The notes under the pieces are model-generated. The model was not told where the DNA came from. It worked only from the letters and a program-made list of their open reading frames with translations, and ran no database searches. From NCBI RefSeq assembly GCF_900106745.1, contig NZ_FNNV01000017.1, positions 1 to 64,000 of the forward strand: a stretch of 64,000 nt of DNA, read 5' to 3'. Of the stretch, positions 25,285 to 34,548 are shown piece after piece. The number at the start of each line of letters is the position of its first letter. Within the stretch, counting starts at the first letter, position 1. A program made the translations under genes and the position numbers. Source of the DNA: Paenibacillus sp. CF384 (GTDB lineage Bacteria; Bacillota; Bacilli; Paenibacillales; Paenibacillaceae).

Positions 25285-26780
25285 TAGCCTGCACGAAGCA
25301 CCGCTACCGATGCAGGAGGCAAGGTTACGCGAATCGTGCCGTCCTCATGCTGCTCGATAGACGTCAGCTCCGTAGGCGTTACCGCACCCGGCTGCTCCAC
25401 TGTGTTATGTGCGTTTAGCGCGCTGCCCTGCAGCACGGTTCCGCTGAGCGACAGCGTGCCGATCGCTTGCTCAGTCAGACCTCTCAGCTCTAATGTGATT
25501 TCCGCCGGCTCATCATGGCTCAGATTACATAGGCTGACGTGGATAATGCCTTCCTTGCTGCGCGAAGCCGATAGACTCGTCTGCGGAATCGAAGCACCGT
25601 TATAGGTGTATGAAGCAGCTTCATGATGAATATCGAGTGCTTCCGCATCATGGTGGACTTGAAACATGTCGAAGACATGGTAAGTCGGCGTAACGGTCAT
25701 TTGTGCGCCTTCCGTTAGAATGACGGCTTGCAGCACATTGACCGTCTGAGCGATGTTCGCCATCCGCACCCGGTCGCAGTGATTGTGGAAAATATGCAGC
25801 GTGGCTGCTGCCACTAGCGCGTCGCGCATCGTATTCTGCTGGTAGAGGAAGCCCGGGTTCGTGCCCGGCTCCACATCGTACCAAGTGCCCCACTCATCCA
25901 CGATGAGACTGATCCGTTTCTGCGGATCGTATTTATCCATAATCGTGCTGTGTTTCTGCACGATCTCGTCCATGACTAGCGCTTTGCGCAGCGTCTCGAA
26001 CCATTCCGAGGTTTCGAAATCGGTAGCCGATCCCTTCTGCTGCCAGTTGAACGGAATCGTATAGTAATGAAGTGTCAACCCATCCATGAAACGAGCCGCA
26101 TCCCGCATCAACACTTCCGTCCAATTGTAATCGAAATCGCTGGCGCCGCACGCGATGCGGAAGATTTTGTTATCGCCATAGTTACGCACATAGGTCTGAT
26201 AACGTCTGTAGAGATCCGCATAATATTCCGGCCGCATGTTGCCGCCGCAGCCCCAGTTCTCATTACCGACGCCAAAATAACTGACCTTCCAAGGCTCCTC
26301 GCGCCCGTTAGACTGCCGCTCATTTGCCATTGGCGACTCTCCATCGAACGTCATATATTCGACCCATTCCTGCATCTCTTGGACCGTTCCGCTGCCTACA
26401 TTGCCATTGATATATGGCTCGCAGCCAAGCAGCTCGCAGAGGAGCAGAAACTCATGCGTGCCAAAATGATTGTTCTCAACAACACCGCCCCAATGCGTGT
26501 TGATCATCCGTTTACGCGTCTCCCGCGGCCCGATTCCGTCTCTCCAGTGGTATTCATCGGCAAAACAACCGCCCGGCCAGCGCAGCACAGGCAGGTTTAA
26601 TTTGCGAAGCGCTTCCAATACATCATTGCGAATCCCCTGCGTATTTGGAATTTCCGAATCTTCGCCTACCCAAATCCCTTCATAAATACAGCGGCCCAAA
26701 TGCTCGGAGAAATGGCCATAAATATTGCGGTTTATGCTGCCCTTGCTGCGGTCTGTGTTGATGACAGTGCGATTCGTCAT
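25284..26780 (-). CDS. abfA: Alpha-N-arabinofuranosidase, GH51
   Basis: About 498 residues from ATG 26780; the ATG at 26792 lies directly on the AAGGAG site and cannot be used with it. GH51 enzymes release arabinofuranose from arabinan and arabinoxylan oligosaccharides with retention. The acid/base Glu is in [11 protein letters not shown] and the nucleophile Glu is in [11 protein letters not shown]. No signal peptide, so intracellular. It is distant from the main sugar locus but could complement GH43 there. Followed by a small cysteine-rich gene. Confidence 0.94.
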   Translation of the reverse strand: MTNRTVINTDRSKGSINRNIYGHFSEHLGRCIYEGIWVGEDSEIPNTQGIRNDVLEALRKLNLPVLRWPGGCFADEYHWRDGIGPRETRKRMINTHWGGVVENNHFGTHEFLLLCELLGCEPYINGNVGSGTVQEMQEWVEYMTFDGESPMANERQSNGREEPWKVSYFGVGNENWGCGGNMRPEYYADLYRRYQTYVRNYGDNKIFRIACGASDFDYNWTEVLMRDAARFMDGLTLHYYTIPFNWQQKGSATDFETSEWFETLRKALVMDEIVQKHSTIMDKYDPQKRISLIVDEWGTWYDVEPGTNPGFLYQQNTMRDALVAAATLHIFHNHCDRVRMANIAQTVNVLQAVILTEGAQMTVTPTYHVFDMFQVHHDAEALDIHHEAASYTYNGASIPQTSLSASRSKEGIIHVSLCNLSHDEPAEITLELRGLTEQAIGTLSLSGTVLQGSALNAHNTVEQPGAVTPTELTSIEQHEDGTIRVTLPPASVAVLRAG

Positions 26781-26924
26781 GCGGATAGACATCTCCTTGA
26801 TATGGATTTGGATTGTGGTCGCATTTGTGATTAATAAAATTATTAATCAAGTAATAAAATAACAATTCACTCATTTCCATTAAACAATAAGACGCTCCGC
26901 ATTTCAATCTATTTTTATATTCGA

Positions 26925-27839
26925 TTAGGTCACGGTGGCTCGCAGCAGCTCCTCTACCCAGCCGTAACAAGCCGACAGTTCCTCATCGCTCACCTGCTCC
27001 GATCGATGCTCGAACATGATTTTCACATTCGGATTGTGCCTGCCGATGATTCGCATATAGTCCTCAATCGGTGCCCAGTCCTCGCTTGGATCCAGATCAG
27101 GCAAGACCGGGTAGCGTGTTTGCTTGCGCTCACCGCTCTCCGTTATTCGCAATGTGGACAAATGGATGATCTCCGCATAGCGGGCATAACGCTCAATTAC
27201 TGCTTTGGCATCGAAGAACGGATCCATTCTCTCCTGTATGTACAGCCTTGCCGTATCTAGACAAAGCTTGATGGTGTCGTACTTCGTAAGCAGCCGTTCC
27301 AACGTTCCTGTCTCCGTCACATACCTGTTCAATGCATCAAGCTCCAAGACCGGAACGAAATCGTACTCCTGCCCTTTGCGAGCCAGCCACTCGAATAGAG
27401 CCTCGCTTCTCTCTTGAAATAGCTCGAACGGGTACTCGGATTCGAAAACATATTCACTGCGGTCCTCAAAATGCCAACGCCCCCAGTCCACCCGATCATC
27501 CAGGAGAACGGGCTTGGGATAATGGAATAACACATAGCTCGGCTGAATCGTGGTTGCCAGATAATCGAGCTCTTGTTGAACCCGCGCGAAGGCTTGCCGG
27601 CTCGCGGCTTCGTCCTTGGCAAGGAACAGTGCATCCCGTGTGCGTGAGCTGCTTGCTCGCAGCGGGAAATGTACACCGATTCGAAAATGGTCTTGTTTCG
27701 ACTGTTGGTGGAGTCTCTCGATATCGGATTCATTTTGAAATAAGCATGCCTCGATTCCGTAGAATCCTTCTCTGAAATCTCTCCGATATTTTGCTTCGTT
27801 AAAGCCTCCATATTGCCCGATGATGAAATTGTGCCGCAT
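26925..27839 (-). CDS. Sugar phosphate isomerase/epimerase-like TIM-barrel protein
   Basis: 304 residues of the AP-endonuclease-2/xylose-isomerase-like barrel. Features: GFYGIEACLFQNESD, FRIGVHFPLR, YVLFHYPKP, VPVLELDAL, KLCLDTARLYI and VKIMFEHRSEQ, with Glu/Asp/His positions expected for metal binding. The substrate is not predictable. It lies about 145 bases upstream of the arabinofuranosidase on the same strand; a shared transcript is possible but not shown. Confidence 0.75.
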   Translation of the reverse strand: MRHNFIIGQYGGFNEAKYRRDFREGFYGIEACLFQNESDIERLHQQSKQDHFRIGVHFPLRASSSRTRDALFLAKDEAASRQAFARVQQELDYLATTIQPSYVLFHYPKPVLLDDRVDWGRWHFEDRSEYVFESEYPFELFQERSEALFEWLARKGQEYDFVPVLELDALNRYVTETGTLERLLTKYDTIKLCLDTARLYIQERMDPFFDAKAVIERYARYAEIIHLSTLRITESGERKQTRYPVLPDLDPSEDWAPIEDYMRIIGRHNPNVKIMFEHRSEQVSDEELSACYGWVEELLRATVT

Positions 27840-27938
27840 CTTCTTCCCCTCTCCCGCCTATCATTCGAACCCTTGTCCGAACTTTCCGCAGTCTACGCTC
27901 ATATACTATTCTATTAAACAAGTAAGTAGGTGATGAAC

Positions 27939-28265
27939 ATGGCTATCATTCCGTTTATTGTTGAAAATCCAGACAGGCTCTTTCAAACCTTTGACGTACG
28001 TGTCTTCAACTATGGCACGGATCCTGTTATTTTGCAGCTTGAGGTATCGTACGCGCTGAATTCGGCAGATGGTCCTTCCGCGCTTGTCGTTTATGTGCTT
28101 CGCACAGTTGAGCTCAATGCCGGTCAGCTGTTTACCTTTGCTAATATATTCGCAGACTTTGACGTCATGACCGGGACGCTGACAACGCTCGGTTTAGAGG
28201 AAGAGTATAACGTTACGTTTAACGTTACTCCTGATTTCCCTGTCTTCCCTCCTCCATTCGGGTAA
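27939..28265 (+). CDS. Hypothetical beta-rich protein
   Basis: 108 residues from ATG 27939, chosen for AGGTGATG upstream. No signal peptide, no cysteine. Alternating hydrophobic residues (FDVRVFNYGTDPVILQLEVSYAL, LVVYVLRTVELNAGQLFTF) suggest a beta-sandwich. I do not recognise the family. Its general character recalls the unknown protein at 32620, and similar small proteins are often spore or surface components, but that is speculation. Confidence 0.6.
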   Translation: MAIIPFIVENPDRLFQTFDVRVFNYGTDPVILQLEVSYALNSADGPSALVVYVLRTVELNAGQLFTFANIFADFDVMTGTLTTLGLEEEYNVTFNVTPDFPVFPPPFG

Positions 28266-28292
28266 CTGGCTGAATTCCAGTAGATGCGGAAC

Positions 28293-28328
28293 ACAAACGC
28301 CGGCTTTCAAGCCGGTGTTTGTTGTTTT
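28293..28328 (+). terminator. Terminator of the hypothetical beta-rich gene
   Basis: CAAACGCCGGCTT and AAGCCGGTGTTTG form a compact stem, followed by TTGTTTTG. Confidence 0.85.
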
Positions 28329-28419
28329 GTGACAGATTGATCGTCCCCGTCTATAATGAAGACAATTGGGAATACATATGGCATACCTAACTATCGCTTG
28401 ATGAAAAGAGGCTCCTTCT

Positions 28420-29154
28420 GTGACGCAAACTCGTATTGGAACCATTACCGCAATCAATCGCTTTCCCGTTAAATCCTTAGGAGGAGAAGCACTCCAAAGC
28501 AGCCGCATTGAGAACTACGGCTTGTACGGGGATCGTTCGCATGCCTTCATCGATGAGACGAAGGAAGGCTGGGATCGATATTTCACGGCCCGAACCGCAC
28601 CTGACATGCTGCACTATAAGGCGACGTTGGAGGTCGGTGCGGAAGCAGCGGATCATTTTGCCGGCTTGCGCATTACGGCACCGGATGGCCGTTCCCTGCA
28701 ATGGGACGATGCCCTGCTGCAGGAGATTCAACCGTATTCAAAGCGGAAACTGACCCTGCTCGCCCATACGCCGCAGTCGCCGGAACTGCTTGCCGTGGAT
28801 GCAGCCAGCATCCTCATCATTACGAACTCCTCGCTTCGCAAGCTCGAAGCGATGTGGGGGAAACCACTTGACCCGCACCGCTTCCGTGCGAATCTGCTCG
28901 TAACCTTGGATGACGATGCGCCGGATGAATACGAATGGCTGACTAAGCAGCTGTCGGTCGGAAGCGCGCAGCTGCAGGTGGATGTATTCTGCGATCGCTG
29001 CTCGTTGATTACGATCGACCCCGAAACGCTCGAACGTGATGCCTCGCTGCTGCGAACCGTGAATGAGCAATTAAAGCTCAATTTCGGCGTCTATGCTTCG
29101 GTGAAGCAAACCGGGCAGGTCCAGGTTGGGGATGCGGTATATTTGGAAGGGTAA
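28420..29154 (+). CDS. MOSC domain protein
   Basis: 244 residues. An N-terminal MOSC beta-barrel (INRFPVKSLGGEALQSSRIENYGLYGDRSHAFID) is followed by the MOSC core with the conserved Cys in FCDRCSLITIDPETLERD. MOSC proteins handle molybdenum-cofactor-linked sulfur or reduce N-hydroxylated compounds. No partner reductase is nearby. The start is GTG with AAAAGAGG upstream. Substrate unknown. Confidence 0.87.
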   Translation: MTQTRIGTITAINRFPVKSLGGEALQSSRIENYGLYGDRSHAFIDETKEGWDRYFTARTAPDMLHYKATLEVGAEAADHFAGLRITAPDGRSLQWDDALLQEIQPYSKRKLTLLAHTPQSPELLAVDAASILIITNSSLRKLEAMWGKPLDPHRFRANLLVTLDDDAPDEYEWLTKQLSVGSAQLQVDVFCDRCSLITIDPETLERDASLLRTVNEQLKLNFGVYASVKQTGQVQVGDAVYLEG

Positions 29155-29193
29155 CTAGTACCTCTCTTGCACCAACTTTCACCAACTCGTTTT

Positions 29194-29248
29194 AAAATAA
29201 GCCCATGAGCGGTAACAGTAGCAGTTACCCGTTCATGAGCTTATTTCG
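29194..29248. terminator. Bidirectional terminator between MOSC and ABC-2 genes
   Basis: AATAAGCCCATGAGCGGTAAC and GTTACCCGTTCATGAGCTTATT form a 20-base stem with one bulge and a seven-base loop; both genes converge on it. Confidence 0.88.
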
Positions 29249-29302
29249 CATTTAATCCGAATTATGTGTGCGATATCTTTTACCTTGTACCCGCTCTCTC
29301 AC

Positions 29303-30085
29303 CTACGACCCCGTCGACCGGTAATGCCTTACGCCAATTCGCCATACGAGCAGGCAAGGTACGAGGAAGAGGAACCCCGCCAACGGTACCATCGCGTAGA
29401 ACGGGTGATCCCCGCCTTCCCTGCCTAGAATGTAAAGCAGCGGCAGGTAGTTCACGCAGCCGAACGGGATGACGAAGGTGAACAGCCGCTTCACCCACTT
29501 GTGATAGATGTTCAGCGGGTACTGCGTCATTTCGCGTCCGCCGTCTGTGAAGATATTGGCGATCTCCAGTCCCTGCACCGTCCAGAAGCTAACGGAAGCC
29601 GCGAGGATGAAGATGCCCGTGAAGATCACGATTCCGCTTATCACCATCAACACTAGCGTAGTCACCTTTAGCGCAGTCCAGTCAACGTCAAGATTCCCTG
29701 CGGACCAAACTAATATGGCAGTGCTCAGCAGCAGTCGACCGATTCGGGCGAATTCGAATTTGGAGCCGAATACCTGAATGACCGTGCCCCGAGGACGAAC
29801 AAGCAATCGATCAAAGTCCCCGCTCACAACCAGGCTGGAGAATACATCGAACCCTCGGCCGAAACATTCTGTAAACGAGAAGGCCATCTGCGTCACGGCA
29901 AAACAAAGCACGACCTCGTAGAAGCTCCACCCTTTGAGCTGGCCGAACTGTTCGAACATAAAGTACACCCCGGCAAACGTTGTAAACGGGGTTAGACATT
30001 GCCCCAGCGTCAGCAGCAGGAAGGATACCCGGTACTGCATCTCCGATTTAAGAATGATTTTCATATATTTCAAATATAAGCTCAT
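29303..30085 (-). CDS. ABC-2 type exporter permease, second subunit
   Basis: 260 residues with about six membrane segments, of the DUF990/COG3694 kind (FFEQFGQLKGWSFYEVVLCFAVTQMAFSFTECFGRG-like region, GDFDRLLVRPRG). It pairs with the next permease and the ATPase to form an ABC-2 exporter whose cargo is unknown. It is nine bases downstream of the partner permease and ends at a strong terminator. Confidence 0.87.
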   Translation of the reverse strand: MSLYLKYMKIILKSEMQYRVSFLLLTLGQCLTPFTTFAGVYFMFEQFGQLKGWSFYEVVLCFAVTQMAFSFTECFGRGFDVFSSLVVSGDFDRLLVRPRGTVIQVFGSKFEFARIGRLLLSTAILVWSAGNLDVDWTALKVTTLVLMVISGIVIFTGIFILAASVSFWTVQGLEIANIFTDGGREMTQYPLNIYHKWVKRLFTFVIPFGCVNYLPLLYILGREGGDHPFYAMVPLAGFLFLVPCLLVWRIGVRHYRSTGS

Positions 30086-30094
30086 GACGCTTCC

Positions 30095-30904
30095 TCACCC
30101 TCCCTGCACAACGACGCGCCGAAGCGAGCGGTTCATGGTGAATTTGCCGAAGGCGACTAACGCGATCAGCCAAGCCGTTTGCGCCGCGAGCCCCTGCAAA
30201 GCATCTAACTTCGCAATATCACCCGTAAATACGCGGAACGGAAAATCTACCGTATAGTGGAACGGCAGCAAATAGATGATCTCTTGCATCCAACCCGGCA
30301 TAAGCGGTACAGGTACAAGCATCCCAGCCAGAAAATCCCCAAACACGCTAAAGATCAACAGAGAACCGCCCGGTGACATCGTGACGAACACCGATATGTA
30401 AATGAGCATCGAAATGGCCACGACCATCAGCATGCTGACTACCAAAACTGCAAGGAAGATAAGAAAGGTAAGCCAATCAGGAGGAAGCTCAAGCCGGTAA
30501 GGCCTAGGCAGGAAAACCGTGACTAACAGGATAGGAGAACATCTTAACAGCGCACTCGACAGTCGTTGTGCAAGCAGCTTCGCATACCAGAAGTTGTAGA
30601 TACTAGTAGGCCTGCACATTTCATAAGCAATGTTGCCGCTCTTGATGAGCGAGAACAGCTCGTTGTCTCGCAGCCATAACATCACCAGAGCGAGAAAGGC
30701 TTGCCTCAGCCAGGTGTAGGTGATCACTTGGGACAGTGTCATAGGAGGTTCTTGCCCAGTGGAATGCGCGTAGAACGCTTCAAAAATCATAATGAACATA
30801 AAGCCGAAGAAAAATTGCGTGCCGATGCCGGCCAGCGCTGCCGCGCGATATTGCAGCCCGGTACTGATTCGCAGCTTGAATACGGACATGTACGCCCTCA
30901 TCAT
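30095..30904 (-). CDS. ABC-2 type exporter permease, first subunit
   Basis: 269 residues with about six membrane spans, COG4587-like (SGNIAYEMCRPTSIYNFWYAKLLAQRLSSALLR). Its ATG overlaps the ATPase stop (ATGATG), indicating coupled translation. Together with the 29303 product it forms a heterodimeric membrane channel. Cargo unknown. Confidence 0.87.
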   Translation of the reverse strand: MMRAYMSVFKLRISTGLQYRAAALAGIGTQFFFGFMFIMIFEAFYAHSTGQEPPMTLSQVITYTWLRQAFLALVMLWLRDNELFSLIKSGNIAYEMCRPTSIYNFWYAKLLAQRLSSALLRCSPILLVTVFLPRPYRLELPPDWLTFLIFLAVLVVSMLMVVAISMLIYISVFVTMSPGGSLLIFSVFGDFLAGMLVPVPLMPGWMQEIIYLLPFHYTVDFPFRVFTGDIAKLDALQGLAAQTAWLIALVAFGKFTMNRSLRRVVVQGG

Positions 30905-31878
30905 AGCTGGTACTCCTTATACATCTGCACGATGATGTCTTCAATCGGTTGCGTCTCGATCGCCACATCCAGCAGTTCGACCTGTGCGGACAGCTGCGCG
31001 ATCGCATCCGAGATCATCACCTGCTCCGTATCCACGCTGAGGATGGCTCGTTCCGGTGTCCAAGAGAGGAGCGACACGCCGGGAATCGCAATGGGGCGGC
31101 TGTTCTCCTGATAATCGGCCGTTATCGTTCGCTTCGTGCCGAATCGGCTGCGAAGCCCTTGCACGTTACCATCGTAGAGCAGCGTCCCTTTGCCGATCAG
31201 CAGGATCCGACTGGCCAGCGCTTCGATATCGTTCATGTCGTGCGTGGTCAAGATGACGGTAACGCCTTTTTCTTTGTTGATCGTCTTAATAAATTGGCGC
31301 ACCGCGATCTTGGAGACGGCATCGAGCCCGATGGTCGGTTCATCCAAGAACAGGATGCTCGGACTGTGCAGCAGCGAGGCGGCTATTTCGCAGCGCATCC
31401 GCTGCCCCAGACTGAGCTGCCGTACCGGCGTATACATAATGCTTCCCAGGTCCAGCGTTTCAGTGAGCAGCGTCAGTGTCTCCCGGTACTGTGCTTGCGG
31501 GACGTTGTAGATGTCGCGCAGCAGATCAAACGACTCGATGACCGGGACATCCCACCACAGCTGGGAGCGCTGTCCGAATACGACGCCGATGTTCTTCACA
31601 TACTTGACCCGATCCTCCCACGGGGTGAAACCCTTAATCACGCAGGAGCCTCGGTCGGGTACGAGAATACCGCTCATGATCTTGATCGTGGTTGATTTGC
31701 CGGCACCGTTCGGTCCGATGTAGCCGACGATTTCGCCCGGAGGAATATGGAACGAAATATTTTGCAGCGCTTCAATGGCCGTGTATTCCCGATGAAACAA
31801 CGACTTGAGCGCATGACCAATGCCTGATTGCCGTTTGGCGACCAGGAATGTCTTACTGATTCCGTCGACGGTTATCAC
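30901..31878 (-). CDS. ABC-2 exporter ATPase
   Basis: 325 residues from GTG 31878 (GGAGG nine bases upstream; the open frame begins earlier without a ribosome site). Walker A GPNGAGKST, signature LSLGQRMRCE, Walker B ILFLDEPTIGLD and the H-loop TTHD are complete. COG4586-type. The C-terminal 80 residues form an extra regulatory region. First gene of the three-gene exporter operon. Confidence 0.93.
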   Translation of the reverse strand: MITVDGISKTFLVAKRQSGIGHALKSLFHREYTAIEALQNISFHIPPGEIVGYIGPNGAGKSTTIKIMSGILVPDRGSCVIKGFTPWEDRVKYVKNIGVVFGQRSQLWWDVPVIESFDLLRDIYNVPQAQYRETLTLLTETLDLGSIMYTPVRQLSLGQRMRCEIAASLLHSPSILFLDEPTIGLDAVSKIAVRQFIKTINKEKGVTVILTTHDMNDIEALASRILLIGKGTLLYDGNVQGLRSRFGTKRTITADYQENSRPIAIPGVSLLSWTPERAILSVDTEQVMISDAIAQLSAQVELLDVAIETQPIEDIIVQMYKEYQL

Positions 31879-31970
31879 GTACCGATACCTCCATAAATTG
31901 AAAATTTTTGAAAAGCGACAGGGAGAAGATAGTATCATTACGTGGATAAATCTGTCAACCTAAACTTTAG

Positions 31971-32001
31971 AAAAAACCGCCTAGATGAGCATAGGCGGCC
32001 A
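31971..32001 (-). terminator. Terminator of the GNAT gene
   Basis: Minus strand CCGCCTAT, loop, ATCTAGGCGG-type stem (CCGCCTAGATGAGCATAGGCGG on the plus strand is near-palindromic) followed by TTTTTTC. It also shields the ABC-2 operon promoter. Confidence 0.85.
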
Positions 32002-32011
32002 AATCGTCATT

Positions 32012-32554
32012 CTATTCATTAGCAAAATCTGCATCGATGTGATAGAGTACATGCTTATGTACGGGGCTGCTTGGATCAACTCTCGGGTGATCAAAAGTGC
32101 GAATAAACTGCATGCCGATTTTGTCCATGACATGACTCGAAGGGGTATTAATAACGGCTGTAAAGCTGTAAACATCACGGAAGCCCAGTTGGTTAAATCC
32201 ATATGCCAGGCAGGCTTTCGCCCCTTCGGTCGCATACCCTTTTCCCCAAGCTTCTTTCTTCAGTCGCCATCCAATTTCAATGCACGGTGTGAACTCCGAC
32301 TCGAACGTCGCATGATGAAAACCAATAAATCCGATAAACTCGTTGTTTTCTTTGACATCCACGGCATATAAGCCAAACCCAAATTCCTTAAATTCAGCTA
32401 CAATGACGTTATAGAACGCCTCCGTTTCAGCCGCTGACAAGGTTTTCGGAAAATACCTCATCACCTCTTCGTCCGCATTCAGCCCTGCGAAAGTCGCAAG
32501 ATCCGCCTCTTCCCAGTCTCGTAGTCGCAATCTCGCTGTCTCCAAATAAATCAT
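32012..32554 (-). CDS. GNAT family N-acetyltransferase (RimJ/RimL type)
   Basis: 180 residues, typical of the acetyltransferase group that modifies protein N-termini or small amines: LETARLRLRDWEEADLATFAGL at the start, GWRLKKEAWGKGYATEGAKACLAYGF as the acetyl-CoA loop, and NTPSSHVMDKIGMQFIR at the end. Substrate unknown. Single gene flanked by terminators. Confidence 0.88.
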   Translation of the reverse strand: MIYLETARLRLRDWEEADLATFAGLNADEEVMRYFPKTLSAAETEAFYNVIVAEFKEFGFGLYAVDVKENNEFIGFIGFHHATFESEFTPCIEIGWRLKKEAWGKGYATEGAKACLAYGFNQLGFRDVYSFTAVINTPSSHVMDKIGMQFIRTFDHPRVDPSSPVHKHVLYHIDADFANE

Positions 32555-32569
32555 ACTTCATCTCCTCCC

Positions 32570-32606
32570 AAAAGAAAGCCCGCTCGCAGCAGCTGTGAAC
32601 GGACCT
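32570..32606 (-). terminator. Terminator of the 32620 hypothetical gene
   Basis: Minus strand GTCCGTTCACAG, ctgc-type loop and GCGAGCGGGC pair with several G-T pairs, followed by TTTCTTTTGG. Confidence 0.65.
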
Positions 32607-32619
32607 CTTGAACTATTAT

Positions 32620-33099
32620 TTAAAGCACCGGCCCATACGCAACGCCTGTAAGGGATATCGGCCCGATCACAGACGCGCCGGCTTTCTCAATAGGCTCCAG
32701 CTCCGCGGTAAGATTATACACGTTGAACTGGCTGGTCGTGTTGAAATCTGCGATTTGAAGCTCGATCGTATAATAAGCCTCCGCATTGGTTTCAAAGCCG
32801 ATCCGCGTATCTGCGATTTCCACGCCGATTTCGACGGGATCAAGCGATTTGAACAGCTTCACGATAATCTGGCCGTTAGCGGATGTCCCGATTACGCCAA
32901 TAACGGCATTCAATACGATTCTATTATTCGGCGGCAGCGGATCTGCGTATATCCCGACATCTGCCTGAAAGAAACCGGGAGCAATATCATACTTATTGTC
33001 AGTCGGCATGGTCGAGATCAACCCAACGGGAATCGGCACTCCGGGGCCTTGTCCGAATCTGGGCACACTTACTTTCATGTCAAGCACTTGTACGCTCAT
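32620..33099 (-). CDS. Hypothetical beta-rich protein
   Basis: 159 residues from ATG 33099 (AAGGAGG eight bases upstream; an ATG one codon earlier is too close). No signal peptide or cysteine. The sequence is rich in Val, Ile, Asn and Pro with alternating hydrophobics (IVLNAVIGVIGTSANGQIIVKLF), suggesting beta structure. I recognise no family. Single gene between two terminator-like or repeat regions. Confidence 0.6.
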   Translation of the reverse strand: MSVQVLDMKVSVPRFGQGPGVPIPVGLISTMPTDNKYDIAPGFFQADVGIYADPLPPNNRIVLNAVIGVIGTSANGQIIVKLFKSLDPVEIGVEIADTRIGFETNAEAYYTIELQIADFNTTSQFNVYNLTAELEPIEKAGASVIGPISLTGVAYGPVL

Positions 33100-33240
33100 C
33101 ATGAATCCCTCCTTCCTAGCTCGTACACTACAGAATATGTAGACGAGCCGTTAGAAGAAACCGGACGTTTATAACAAGTCATATCACAACATTATTTGAA
33201 AATAGCCACTTTTTTGACTATACGATTTGAATAAAAAGTT

Positions 33241-33423
33241 TAACGGTTGTCAGCGGGGCTATTTCATGAAAAACAGCCTTTTTGAAATTCTAACGGATGT
33301 GACAGAGGCTATTTGCAGAATTTCCTCCATTCCAAGTGGAAATACGTCTAAATAAGCTCACTGGCAACCGTTAGAAATTGAAAAAGGCAAATTGATGCCA
33401 AATAGCTACTGTCACAACCGTTA
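33241..33423. repeat. TAACG element, plus-plus-minus-minus, 183 bases (copy A)
   Basis: Four copies of a roughly 24-base sequence beginning TAACGGwTGT and ending GCTATTT. Two read forward starting at 33241 and 33291 (50 apart); two read in reverse with their TAACG ends at 33373 and 33423 (50 apart). The whole span is 183 bases and is inverted-symmetric. It fills the gap between the hypothetical gene and potD. The same layout and exact span recur at 42011-42193. No gene is visible in the 375-base gap. Confidence 0.85.
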
Positions 33424-33474
33424 AAACTGGAAGTGACATTTTGGTTGCCACTACCCACGTCCCACGCGCCACTG

Positions 33475-34548
33475 CTATTTCCGGTGCATCTTAAACTCCA
33501 GAAACAGCTCGTTGTAATGAGATAGCATCCGCTTGCCCAGATTCTTGTAGACCTCCAGCTTCGCCGTCAGCTCCGGCTTCGGATAGAACCGTTCATCCGA
33601 GGAGATCTCCTCGGGCAGGAACTCCATCGCTTTCTCGTTTGGCGTCGAATAGCCGACATACTCCGCATTCTGCGCGGCATGCTCGGGGTCCAGCATGAAG
33701 TTAATGAATTGATGGGCACCTTCGATATTCCTCGCCGTCTTTGGAATGACCATGTTGTCGAACCAAAGATTAGAGCCTTCCTCTGGCACGACATAAGTCA
33801 GTTTCTCGTTCTCACCGATAATTTCCGAAGCATCACCCGACCACACGACGCCAACCGCCGCTTCTTCATTGGCAAGCAGCAGCTTGATTTCGTCACCTAC
33901 GATGGCCTTCACGTTCGGCGTCAGTTCCTCGAGCTTCGCTTTCGCTTCCTGCAGATGATCCTCATTCGTATCGTTAAGCGAATAGTGCAGACTGTTCAGC
34001 CCGAAGCCAATGACTTCACGCGCCCCATCCACCAGCAGAATTTGATTGCGCAAGCTTGGGTCCCACAGGTCATCCCAGCTCTTGAATTCGAGCCCCTTCA
34101 TCAGTTCCGTGTTATACACGATCCCAACCGTTCCCCAGAAATACGGAATCGAATAGGCGTTGTCCGGATCAAACGAGAGATTCATGAACCGCGGGTTAAT
34201 GTATTTGAGATTCGGCAGCTTCGACTTGTCGATGGGCAGCAGCAGGTCTTCCTCTTTCATTTTGCTGATGGCATATTCGGAGGGAACGCTGATATCGAAG
34301 GTCGTACCGCCTTGTTCAATCTTCGTCATCATCGCCTCGTTGGAATCGAAGGTTTGGTAGATGACTTTAATGCCGCTCTCCTCTTCAAAAGCAGCCACCA
34401 GATCCGGGTCGATATAATCGCCCCAATTGTAGATCGTAAGCGTATTGTCGCCGGAGTAGCCCTGCGACGAATTGAGTGCCGAAGCGCCATACATTAAGGC
34501 AAAAGCAAGCACAAGCACGACGAGCATCATCCGAACGAGCGATTTCAT
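33475..34548 (-). CDS. potD: Spermidine/putrescine-binding protein PotD
   Basis: 357 residues, extracellular polyamine-binding protein. TLTIYNWGDYIDPDLVAAFEEESGIKV is diagnostic; NEAMMTKIEQGGTTFDISVPSEYAISKM and WGTVGIVYNTELM follow. The N-terminus has a hydrophobic segment (LVVLVLAFALMYGASAL) but no lipobox cysteine, unusual for a Gram-positive binding protein, so it may be anchored by that segment or released. The ATG overlaps the potC stop. Last gene of potABCD. Confidence 0.94.
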   Translation of the reverse strand: MKSLVRMMLVVLVLAFALMYGASALNSSQGYSGDNTLTIYNWGDYIDPDLVAAFEEESGIKVIYQTFDSNEAMMTKIEQGGTTFDISVPSEYAISKMKEEDLLLPIDKSKLPNLKYINPRFMNLSFDPDNAYSIPYFWGTVGIVYNTELMKGLEFKSWDDLWDPSLRNQILLVDGAREVIGFGLNSLHYSLNDTNEDHLQEAKAKLEELTPNVKAIVGDEIKLLLANEEAAVGVVWSGDASEIIGENEKLTYVVPEEGSNLWFDNMVIPKTARNIEGAHQFINFMLDPEHAAQNAEYVGYSTPNEKAMEFLPEEISSDERFYPKPELTAKLEVYKNLGKRMLSHYNELFLEFKMHRK

